Below, piece after piece: positions 1-6,053 of a stretch of DNA of 7,105 bases. Positions within the stretch are counted from its first letter, which is position 1. Every line of letters starts with the position of its first letter. The DNA comes from Bacillota bacterium. GTDB taxonomy: Bacteria > Bacillota > Clostridia > Lachnospirales > Lachnospiraceae. The notes under the pieces were generated by a model. The model was not told where the DNA came from and did no database searches. It was given only the letters and a program-made list of their open reading frames with translations. The DNA lies in NCBI GenBank assembly GCA_023399455.1, contig JAEWPN010000037.1, positions 1 through 7,105 of the forward strand, read 5' to 3'. Made by a program: the position numbers and the translations under genes.

Positions 1-4
1 AAAG

Positions 5-33
5 TTTACAGAAAAAAAGAAGTATGATATAAT
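5..33 (+). promoter_or_regulatory. Sigma-A type promoter for glmS
   Basis: A -35 box TTTACA (5-10, five of six consensus bases) is separated by exactly 17 bp from a perfect -10 box TATAAT (28-33). A TG at 25-26 makes it an extended -10. Transcription should start near 39-41, about 100 nt before the ribozyme cleavage site. No other good promoter lies between here and the ribozyme, so this is the likely glmS promoter. Confidence 0.85.
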
Positions 34-71
34 GCCACAAGTAATCAGTACCTTGAAAATTGAATAGACGA

Positions 72-100
72 TTGCATTCATTTCAGATACACAAAACCTG
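72..100 (+). repeat. Left arm of an inverted repeat flanking glmS
   Basis: This 29-nt stretch in the glmS leader is found again, reverse-complemented, at 2262-2290 downstream of glmS. The outer 23 nt (72-94 against 2268-2290) match at 22 positions, and the full 29 nt at 26. It lies downstream of the promoter, so both arms should be in the glmS transcript. Similarity stops abruptly at the TTGCATT end. No transposase or target duplication is visible. It could be a dispersed genomic repeat or an RNA pairing element. Confidence 0.8.
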
Positions 101-109
101 ATGTGTATC
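86..109 (+). other. Hairpin in the glmS leader upstream of the ribozyme
   Basis: GATACACA (86-93) is perfectly complementary to TGTGTATC (102-109), giving an 8-bp stem with an 8-nt loop. It is not followed by a U run, so it is not an obvious terminator. It lies in the 5' fragment that ribozyme cleavage would release. The 5' arm is also part of the inverted repeat shared with the glmS 3' region, so this hairpin and the long-range pairing would be mutually exclusive. Confidence 0.6.
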
Positions 110-139
110 GGTAGAATAATTTCCCATATTTTCCCATCT

Positions 140-290
140 AGCGCCATGTACCTGCCCTGAGCGAAAAGGCAGGTTAACGAGGGAGGAAGGTTATCGAAAA
201 TTCGGCGGATACCTTCCCGTACTCCTCCGGTGCGAGATATACCGGCAAATATGCAGGTAACTGCAAAACAAAGACGGTATAACGGAGGAC
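140..290 (+). ncRNA. glmS ribozyme (glucosamine-6-phosphate-activated self-cleaving riboswitch)
   Basis: The conserved core of the glmS ribozyme is complete. AGCGCC starts at 140, so cleavage is expected between A140 and G141. P1 is short: CCTGCC 151-156 with GGCAGG 168-173, and A150-T174 can extend it. ACGAGG follows at 177-182. P2 is GGAAGGT 185-191 with ACCTTCC 211-217. Within it the conserved TTATCGAA and TTCGGCGGAT segments lie at 191-210, and GGC 204-206 can pair with GCC 143-145 to form pseudoknot P2.2. P3 is 223-229 with 283-289 (7 bp), P3.1 can form between 229-231 and 241-243, and P4 is TGCAG 252-256 with CTGCA 261-265, capped by a GUAA tetraloop. The conserved AAAACAAAG is at 265-273. 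In known members, GlcN6P acts as the cofactor for cleavage, and the cut message is then degraded, giving product feedback on glmS. The match to the family is unambiguous; the exact 3' end is approximate. Confidence 0.97.
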
Positions 291-332
291 TTATTGGTTT
301 ATCATTAAAAATAAGAATTATGAATGAAAGAT

Positions 333-337
333 GAGGA
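333..337 (+). promoter_or_regulatory. Ribosome binding site of glmS
   Basis: GAGGA lies 6 nt before the ATG at 344 and fixes this start. That start also puts Cys at position 2, as the enzyme family requires. Confidence 0.8.
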
Positions 338-343
338 AAATTT

Positions 344-2167
344 ATGTGTGGAATTATTGGATATACAGGTAAAAATGCGGCGAAGGATATTATGCTCGAT
401 GCCTTGGAAACGTTGGAATACAGAGGCTACGACAGTGCGGGTATCGCAATATGCGAAAGCGGATCGGAGCAGACACGGATTTATAAATGTGCGGGAAGAG
501 TAAAAGATTTAAGAAATCTGTGTGAAAATGAGACGATAGAGGGCAACTGCGGTATCGGCCATACCAGATGGGCCACCCACGGCGGAGTGAGCGACGAGAA
601 TGCGCACCCCCACAAATATGAAAAGGTAACGGTAATTCATAACGGTATTATTGAAAATTACCGCGATCTGATCAGAAAATACGATTTATGCGACAAGCTT
701 CATTCTCAGACGGACAGCGAGGTAGTAGCGGCAGTACTTTCCCATTTTTATACAGGAGACCCATATTCGGCCATTCAGAAAACAGTTCTGAAGCTCAAAG
801 GAACCTTTGCGCTCGGAATCATTTTCGAGGATATGCCGGGTTTTGTTTTTGCGGTCAGAAATGTGAGTCCCATCGTAGTCGCTAAAACGGAAAGCGGTAC
901 CATGCTGGCTTCTGATGTAACAGTCTTGGGGCAGTACTCTAAGGATTATTTTGTGTTGCCTGAAGGCCACATACTGACGATGAAAGCGGACGGTGCAGAG
1001 CTCTGCGATATGTCAGGAGAGCCTGTCTTGCCGGAATGGCTGACGATAAGCTGGGACACCAACCGCAGCAGTAAAGGCGGCTATCCCTTTTATATGGAAA
1101 AAGAAATCATGGAGCAGCCGGAGGTAATCGCAGAAACTATCGAGCCAAGAATCAAAGACGGCATTCCGGACTTCGCGGAGGATGAAATCCCGGACAGCTT
1201 GCTCAAAGACTGCGACCGTGTCTGCGTAGTCGCCTGCGGAACGGCAATGCACGCGGGCCTGGTAGGAAAAGCACTGCTGCAGTCTCTCGTTCGGATCCAC
1301 ATTGATGTGGAGCTTGCCAGCGAATTCATGTACACAGATACCATTGTGGATGAAAAAACGCTGGTAATAGCCATATCCCAATCGGGAGAGACTATCGATA
1401 CTCTTGAGGCACTGAAATACGCCAAGAGGAACGGCGCAAAGACACTGTCCATTGTAAACGTAAGAGGCGCATCCATCGCCCGTGAAAGCGAGTACGTCAT
1501 ATACACTAATGCCGGCCCCGAAATCGCAGTGGCAAGCACCAAAGCGTACACGACACAGCTGGCTGTCCTCTATCTGCTCACAGGACGCATGGCCTATGTA
1601 CGAGGAATCTACGATGCCGGCAGGGCCAGAGAGTTCGCAAGGGAGCTTCTTCGTGTGCCGCAGGTCGTAGCGCAGGTGCTGGACAGACGGGAAGAAATTC
1701 ACTATATCGCAAGGGGCATTCTAAATGCCAAGGACGTATTCATGATAGGAAGGGGACTGGATCATTCTATCCTTTTGGAAGGATCCCTGAAGCTAAAAGA
1801 AGTATCTTATATTCACTCGGAAGCCTACGCGTCGGGAGAGCTCAAACATGGCACCATTGCCCTGATCACCGAGGACACGCCGGTAGTCGCCGTAGTGACG
1901 CAGGATAAAGTTCAGTCCAAAGAGTTTTCCAATATCAGAGAAGTTCAATCCAGAGGAGCAGAAGTCATTCTCCTCATGAAAGAAACCTACACTCTTGATA
2001 AAGGAACCTCATGGGCAGGCATCTTCAAGCTCCCTGCCATGCGTGATGAATTCATGGTAATGCCCGCCTCGGCAGCCCTCCAGCTTCTTGCCTACTATGT
2101 CTCTTTGGATAAAGGCCTGGACGTAGACAAACCGAGAAATCTGGCAAAAGTAGTAACCGTAGAATAA
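344..2167 (+). CDS. glmS: Glutamine--fructose-6-phosphate aminotransferase (isomerizing)
   Basis: This enzyme converts fructose-6-phosphate and glutamine to glucosamine-6-phosphate and glutamate. It is the first committed step towards UDP-GlcNAc, and so peptidoglycan, and acts in the cytoplasm. The 607 residues match the family's usual length (about 600-610). The protein begins MCGIIGYTG, and Cys2 is the nucleophile of the N-terminal Ntn-type glutaminase domain (roughly 2-220). HTRWATHG at 73-80 supplies the glutamine-site Arg75. Two SIS sugar-phosphate domains follow, the first with VACGTAMHAG and ISQSGETIDTLEA, the second from about residue 460. In the second, Glu486 (KEVSYIHSEAYASGELKHG) and His502 match the isomerase residues of E. 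coli GlmS, and the tail PRNLAKVVTVE carries the conserved Lys602. The upstream ribozyme indicates feedback control by the product. The gene appears monocistronic, with its own promoter and a structured 316-nt region before dnaE. Nothing suggests truncation or frameshift. Confidence 0.98.
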   Translation: MCGIIGYTGKNAAKDIMLDALETLEYRGYDSAGIAICESGSEQTRIYKCAGRVKDLRNLCENETIEGNCGIGHTRWATHGGVSDENAHPHKYEKVTVIHNGIIENYRDLIRKYDLCDKLHSQTDSEVVAAVLSHFYTGDPYSAIQKTVLKLKGTFALGIIFEDMPGFVFAVRNVSPIVVAKTESGTMLASDVTVLGQYSKDYFVLPEGHILTMKADGAELCDMSGEPVLPEWLTISWDTNRSSKGGYPFYMEKEIMEQPEVIAETIEPRIKDGIPDFAEDEIPDSLLKDCDRVCVVACGTAMHAGLVGKALLQSLVRIHIDVELASEFMYTDTIVDEKTLVIAISQSGETIDTLEALKYAKRNGAKTLSIVNVRGASIARESEYVIYTNAGPEIAVASTKAYTTQLAVLYLLTGRMAYVRGIYDAGRAREFARELLRVPQVVAQVLDRREEIHYIARGILNAKDVFMIGRGLDHSILLEGSLKLKEVSYIHSEAYASGELKHGTIALITEDTPVVAVVTQDKVQSKEFSNIREVQSRGAEVILLMKETYTLDKGTSWAGIFKLPAMRDEFMVMPASAALQLLAYYVSLDKGLDVDKPRNLAKVVTVE

Positions 2168-2207
2168 TCTATATTAAAACATCTGAAACAGGAAAAGTTG
2201 GGAAAGC

Positions 2208-2236
2208 CCATCGTCCACAAATTATTTGGATGATGG
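2208..2236 (+). other. Hairpin in the glmS 3' region
   Basis: CCATCGTCCA (2208-2217) pairs with TGGATGATGG (2227-2236) over 10 bp, with one G-T wobble and a 9-nt loop. It begins 40 nt after the glmS stop. No T run follows, so it is not a standard intrinsic terminator. It could protect the message 3' end or be a remnant of a repeat. Confidence 0.55.
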
Positions 2237-2261
2237 ATTGGGAAATTATAAATACCCCCGT

Positions 2262-2290
2262 CAGGCCTTGTGTATCTGAAATCAATGCAA
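2262..2290 (-). repeat. Right arm of an inverted repeat flanking glmS
   Basis: Read on the minus strand, this matches 72-100 at 26 of 29 positions, with only one mismatch in the 23 nt at 2268-2290. Next to it on the downstream side is the palindrome at 2291-2317. The distance between the arms is about 2.2 kb and covers the ribozyme and the whole glmS gene. Confidence 0.8.
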
Positions 2291-2340
2291 GTTACTGTTC
2301 ACTCCGTTCACAGTAACCAAAGCAACTCGTCTTTTTTCTT
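2291..2340 (+). terminator. Possible glmS terminator: palindrome followed by a T-rich run
   Basis: GTTACTGT (2291-2298) and ACAGTAAC (2310-2317) form a perfect 8-bp stem with an 11-nt loop containing two GTTCAC-like half-repeats. TGC 2286-2288 and GCA 2322-2324 can extend the stem past an internal loop. A T-rich run starts at 2332, about 14 nt after the perfect stem or 7 nt after the extended one. This spacing is longer than in a canonical intrinsic terminator, so the call is tentative. The palindrome could instead be a dispersed repeat. Confidence 0.4.
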
Positions 2341-2370
2341 TTATTTTTAGGTGCTCCCTCATGGTATTTA

Positions 2371-2379
2371 TGATACAAT
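2371..2379 (+). promoter_or_regulatory. Extended -10 promoter for dnaE
   Basis: TGATACAAT gives a TG dinucleotide one base before a -10 box TACAAT (2374-2379), closely resembling the glmS promoter's TGATATAAT. The -35 position (about 2350-2357) is poor, which is common for extended -10 promoters. Transcription would start near 2386, leaving a leader of about 100 nt before dnaE. Confidence 0.55.
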
Positions 2380-2431
2380 AACTATGTATAAAGAACTAAG
2401 GATTACTATTCAACCATCAACACTACGAGGT

Positions 2432-2460
2432 GTTTTTTGTGAGCGAAGGTCACAGAAAAC
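2432..2460 (+). promoter_or_regulatory. Hairpin in the dnaE leader
   Basis: GTTTTTTGTGA (2432-2442) pairs with TCACAGAAAAC (2450-2460) over 11 bp, including one G-T wobble, around a 7-nt loop GCGAAGG. It ends 9 nt before the dnaE ribosome binding site. An overlapping alternative stem, AACAC 2419-2423 with GTGTT 2430-2434, is followed by T bases to 2438. The two cannot form together. A regulatory role is inferred only from this arrangement. Confidence 0.45.
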
Positions 2461-2469
2461 CCGAGACAT

Positions 2470-2475
2470 AAGGAG
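2470..2475 (+). promoter_or_regulatory. Ribosome binding site of dnaE
   Basis: AAGGAG ends 8 nt before the ATG at 2484. This is near-ideal and fixes the dnaE start, which in turn gives the family's usual N-terminus with the first PHP motif only five residues in. Confidence 0.9.
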
Positions 2476-2483
2476 CATCCCAC

Positions 2484-5400
2484 ATGGCATTCACCCATTT
2501 ACATGTCCACACAGAATACAGCCTTTTGGACGGTTCCAATAAAATAAAAGAATACGTAAAACGGGTCAAGGAACTCGGCATGGACAGTGCCGCAATCACC
2601 GACCACGGAGTTATGTATGGTGTCATCGATTTTTATAAAGAAGCGAAGGCCGCAGGAATCAATCCCGTTCTGGGCTGCGAAGTATATGTAGCGCCTAATT
2701 CCCGTTTCGATAAAGAGATTACAGGCGGTGAAGACAGATACTACCATCTCGTACTCCTTGCAGAAAACAACACAGGCTACGCCAACCTCATGAAAATTGT
2801 CAGCCGCGGATTTACCGAAGGTTATTACTACAGACCTCGCGTAGATATGGAGGTGCTCAGGGAATTTCATGAAGGAATCATAGCCCTTTCTGCCTGCCTT
2901 GCCGGCGAGGTGCAGAGAAATATATCCAAGGGACTGCCGGAGGAGGCCAAAAAAGCGGCCCGCAAGTACGAAGATTGCTTTGGAAAGGGCAATTATTTTC
3001 TGGAATTACAGGACCACGGAATCCCGGAGCAGAAGACGGTAAACGCGGCTCTTTTACAAATGAGCAAGGAACTGGATATCCCTCTCGTCGCCACCAACGA
3101 CGTGCATTATACCTATGCGGAGGATGAGAAGCCCCACGATATTTTGTTGTGTATACAGACCGCCAAGAAGCTTGCCGATGAAGACCGCATGCGCTACGAG
3201 GGCGGACAATATTACGTAAAGAGCGAAGAAGAAATGAAGGGGTTGTTCCCCTATGCGTGGGAGGCGGTGGAGAATACCCAGAGAATCGCGGACCGCTGCC
3301 ATGTGGATATCGAGTTCGGAGTGACCAAGCTACCTCATTTTGAAGTTCCTGAGGGCTATGACTCCTTTACCTATTTGAATAAATTATGTTATGACGGCCT
3401 GTACGAGCGATACGGAGAGGTGAGCGAAGAGCTTAAGGAACGCTTGGATTACGAGCTGGGCGTTATCCGCTCCATGGGATATGTGGATTACTTCCTTATC
3501 GTATGGGATTTCATAAACTATGCCAAAATGAACGACATCATAGTCGGCCCGGGACGAGGTTCGGCAGCAGGAAGCATCGTGGCTTACTGCCTGAAGATTA
3601 CGGACATCGACCCGATAAAATATAACCTGCTGTTCGAACGTTTCCTGAATCCGGAGAGAATATCCATGCCGGATATCGATATCGATTTCTGCTTCGAAAG
3701 AAGGCAGGAGGTCATCGATTACGTGGGACGTAAATACGGTACGGACAAGGTGGTGCAGATCGTCACCTTCGGTACTATGGCGGCGAAGGGTGTTATCCGC
3801 GACGTGGGAAGGGTCATGGACCTGCCTTATGCCTATGTGGATACCATTGCCAAAATGATACCCAATGAGTTGAATATTACGATTGACAGAGCGCTTAGTA
3901 TCAATCCGGAATTCAGAAAGCTTTACGAGCAGGATGAACAGGTGCACTATCTCATCGATATGTGCAAGCGTCTGGAGGGTCTGCCCAGACATACCTCCAT
4001 GCACGCGGCCGGAGTGGTTATCTGCAGCATGCCTGCAGAGGAATTCGTACCCCTTTCCAGAGGAAGCGACGGCTCCATCACTACCCAGTTTCCTATGACC
4101 ACCATCGAGGAGCTGGGACTGCTGAAAATGGACTTCCTCGGACTGCGTACGCTTACGGTCATCCAGAATGCGATCCGCCTGATCGAAAAGGGGCACGGCA
4201 TCAAGCTGGATATGAACGAAATCGATTACGATGATAAAGCGGTACTTTCCTCCATCGGAACCGGACGCACAGACGGAATATTCCAGTTGGAAAGCGGCGG
4301 CATGAAGAGCTTTATGAAAGAGTTGAAGCCCCAGAACCTGGAGGACATCATAGCGGGAATCTCATTGTATCGTCCCGGCCCTATGGATTTTATTCCCAAG
4401 TATGTACAAGGAAAGAATAACCATCATGCCATTACCTATTCCTGCCCTCAGCTAGAGCCTATTCTAAAGCCTACTTACGGTTGTATCGTCTATCAGGAGC
4501 AGGTTATGCAGATCGTGCGGGATCTGGGTGGTTATACTCTTGGCAGAAGTGATTTGGTAAGGCGTGCCATGAGCAAGAAGAAGCAGTCCGTAATGGAAAA
4601 GGAGCGCAGTAACTTCATCTACGGAAACGAAGAGGAGGGCGTTCCGGGCTGTGTGGCCAACGGCATAGACGAAAAGACGGCGAGCAAAATATATGGGGAT
4701 ATGATGGACTTCGCCAAGTATGCCTTTAATAAGTCTCATGCGGCTTGTTATGCGGTGGTTTCTTACCAGACAGCTTATTTAAAATATTATTATCCCGTGG
4801 AATTTATGGCGGCTCTTCTTACCTCCGTCATAGATTTTTCCAGTAAGGTTTCGGAATATATCATGACCTGCAGGAGTATGGGAATTGCCATTCTGCCCCC
4901 CGATATCAATGCGGGAGAAGCCGGATTCTCCGTAAGCGGCGGCTCAATACGGTATGCGCTTACGGCAATCAAGGGCGTAGGGCGTCCGGTCATCGATGCG
5001 GTGGTGAGGGAAAGAGAGGAGCGTGGACCCTACACGAACCTAAATGACTTTATCGTCCGTATGGCTGATAAGGATATGAACAAGCGAACCGTGGAAAATT
5101 TTATTAAGTCGGGAGCCCTGGACGACCTGGACGGCACGAGAAAGCAGTTTATGAACGTATACGTGCAGGTCATGGACCGTTTGCATCAGGACAAGAAGAA
5201 CAATATGGCGGGACAGATTTCCCTCTTCGACATCGTGTCTGAAGAGGAAAAAGAGGATTACGAAATAAAAATGCCCGATGTCGGAGAATATTCCAAAGAA
5301 ATGCGCCTTGCCTTCGAAAAAGAAGTGCTGGGTATCTACGTCAGCGGACATCCTATGGAGGAATACGAAGAGGTATGGAAGAAAAATACGACCAATACTA

Positions 5401-5933
5401 CGGCGGATTTTCTTCTGGATGAGGAAAGCGGAGAGACCGAGGCCAAGGACGGGGAGTCCGTCACCATCGGCGGTATCATAGCGGATAAAAAAATAAAATA
5501 TACAAAAAATGATAAGGTGATGGCATTTCTGCAGGTGGAGGATCTGGTAGGAACGGTAGAGGTGATCGTATTCCCCAAGGATTATGAGAAGAATATGGAT
5601 AAGCTCATAGAGGACAATAAGGTCTTTATCAAAGGAAGGGTTTCCGTAGAGGAAGATAAGGACGGTAAGCTGATTTGCGAGAGAATTACCGGTTTCGACG
5701 AAATAACGAAAAAACTTTGGATCAAGTTTTCCACCAAAGAAGCTTATGATCAGGCGGAGCAGGAACTTCTGGATATTCTGGCGGCTTCCGACGGCAGGGA
5801 TGCGGTATGTATTTACGTGGAAAATCCGAAAGCGGTAAAAAACCTGCCTCCAAACAAAAGTGTGAATGCGGATAGAGCGCTGGTGGAAAAACTGGAGATT
5901 TTGTATGGTAAAGACAACATAAAAGTGACGTAA
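2484..5933 (+). CDS. dnaE: DNA polymerase III alpha subunit, DnaE type
   Basis: This is the catalytic subunit of a replicative C-family DNA polymerase; in Firmicutes it usually works beside PolC and extends primers. At 1149 residues it is close to E. coli DnaE (1160). The N-terminal PHP domain (about 1-215) starts with THLHVHTEYSLLDG and keeps the metal-ligand pattern H7, H9, D16, H41, E66, H88, C138, D206, H208. The palm has GPGRGSAAGS at 355-364. The catalytic aspartates are D397 and D399 in PDIDIDF and D550 in KMDFLGLRTLT, matching D401, D403 and D555 of E. coli. YRPGPM (about 629-634) and NKSHAACYAVVSYQTAYLK (749 onward) mark the fingers. A helix-hairpin-helix follows (IKGVG at 829-833), then QISLF at 911-915, a sliding-clamp motif, and an OB fold from about 990 to 1070. 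There is no PolC-type exonuclease insertion. The gene has a good ribosome binding site and is followed 120 nt later by pfkA, a frequent Firmicute neighbour. It is intact. Confidence 0.97.
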   Translation: MAFTHLHVHTEYSLLDGSNKIKEYVKRVKELGMDSAAITDHGVMYGVIDFYKEAKAAGINPVLGCEVYVAPNSRFDKEITGGEDRYYHLVLLAENNTGYANLMKIVSRGFTEGYYYRPRVDMEVLREFHEGIIALSACLAGEVQRNISKGLPEEAKKAARKYEDCFGKGNYFLELQDHGIPEQKTVNAALLQMSKELDIPLVATNDVHYTYAEDEKPHDILLCIQTAKKLADEDRMRYEGGQYYVKSEEEMKGLFPYAWEAVENTQRIADRCHVDIEFGVTKLPHFEVPEGYDSFTYLNKLCYDGLYERYGEVSEELKERLDYELGVIRSMGYVDYFLIVWDFINYAKMNDIIVGPGRGSAAGSIVAYCLKITDIDPIKYNLLFERFLNPERISMPDIDIDFCFERRQEVIDYVGRKYGTDKVVQIVTFGTMAAKGVIRDVGRVMDLPYAYVDTIAKMIPNELNITIDRALSINPEFRKLYEQDEQVHYLIDMCKRLEGLPRHTSMHAAGVVICSMPAEEFVPLSRGSDGSITTQFPMTTIEELGLLKMDFLGLRTLTVIQNAIRLIEKGHGIKLDMNEIDYDDKAVLSSIGTGRTDGIFQLESGGMKSFMKELKPQNLEDIIAGISLYRPGPMDFIPKYVQGKNNHHAITYSCPQLEPILKPTYGCIVYQEQVMQIVRDLGGYTLGRSDLVRRAMSKKKQSVMEKERSNFIYGNEEEGVPGCVANGIDEKTASKIYGDMMDFAKYAFNKSHAACYAVVSYQTAYLKYYYPVEFMAALLTSVIDFSSKVSEYIMTCRSMGIAILPPDINAGEAGFSVSGGSIRYALTAIKGVGRPVIDAVVREREERGPYTNLNDFIVRMADKDMNKRTVENFIKSGALDDLDGTRKQFMNVYVQVMDRLHQDKKNNMAGQISLFDIVSEEEKEDYEIKMPDVGEYSKEMRLAFEKEVLGIYVSGHPMEEYEEVWKKNTTNTTADFLLDEESGETEAKDGESVTIGGIIADKKIKYTKNDKVMAFLQVEDLVGTVEVIVFPKDYEKNMDKLIEDNKVFIKGRVSVEEDKDGKLICERITGFDEITKKLWIKFSTKEAYDQAEQELLDILAASDGRDAVCIYVENPKAVKNLPPNKSVNADRALVEKLEILYGKDNIKVT

Positions 5934-5967
5934 TTTTGTATAGGGTTAAAAACACGAAGAAAATATA

Positions 5968-5996
5968 TTGAAAACGGTTCCGAAACAAGGTAGAAT
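5968..5996 (+). promoter_or_regulatory. Sigma-A type promoter for pfkA
   Basis: A -35 box TTGAAA (5968-5973) and a -10 box TAGAAT (5991-5996) are separated by 17 bp, each one or two bases off consensus. The start would be near 6003, giving a leader of about 50 nt. No terminator is visible after dnaE, so pfkA may be read both from here and by read-through from dnaE. Confidence 0.7.
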
Positions 5997-6021
5997 GTAG
6001 TAAGTTAATTATCTATCAAAG

Positions 6022-6039
6022 CATCCGGGTAAACGGATG
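6022..6039 (+). other. Small hairpin next to the pfkA ribosome binding site
   Basis: CATCCG (6022-6027) and CGGATG (6034-6039) form a 6-bp stem with a 6-nt loop GGTAAA. The stem ends one base before the AAGAGG ribosome binding site (6041-6046), so it could stabilise the leader or affect ribosome access. No ligand-binding core is visible. Confidence 0.45.
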
Positions 6040-6053
6040 GAAGAGGTGTGAAA

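Noticed and set aside
1013..1702. Long open frame on the minus strand inside glmS (229 codons)
   Set aside because: It lies fully antisense to a clearly conserved gene, has no plausible ribosome binding context that I can see, and its translation shows no recognisable motif.
2225..2252. Promoter-like TTTGGA with TATAAA at 16-bp spacing
   Set aside because: The -35 match is poor and overlaps the hairpin at 2208-2236. The extended -10 at 2371-2379 is a better candidate for dnaE.
2351..2542. Small plus-strand open frame before dnaE
   Set aside because: It starts at a GTG inside the promoter region, has no ribosome binding site, and runs out of frame into the start of dnaE.
3384..4196. Long open frame on the minus strand inside dnaE (270 codons)
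   Set aside because: It is antisense to the conserved DnaE palm region. Its composition is a by-product of dnaE codon use and no family is recognisable.
5934..5967. Search for an intrinsic terminator after dnaE
   Set aside because: Only a short T run (5935-5938) and an A-rich stretch are present, with no stem before them.
6048..6050. In-frame GTG as an alternative pfkA start
   Set aside because: The AGAGG site ends only one base before it, too close for initiation. ATG 6054 is at the right distance and gives the usual PfkA N-terminus.
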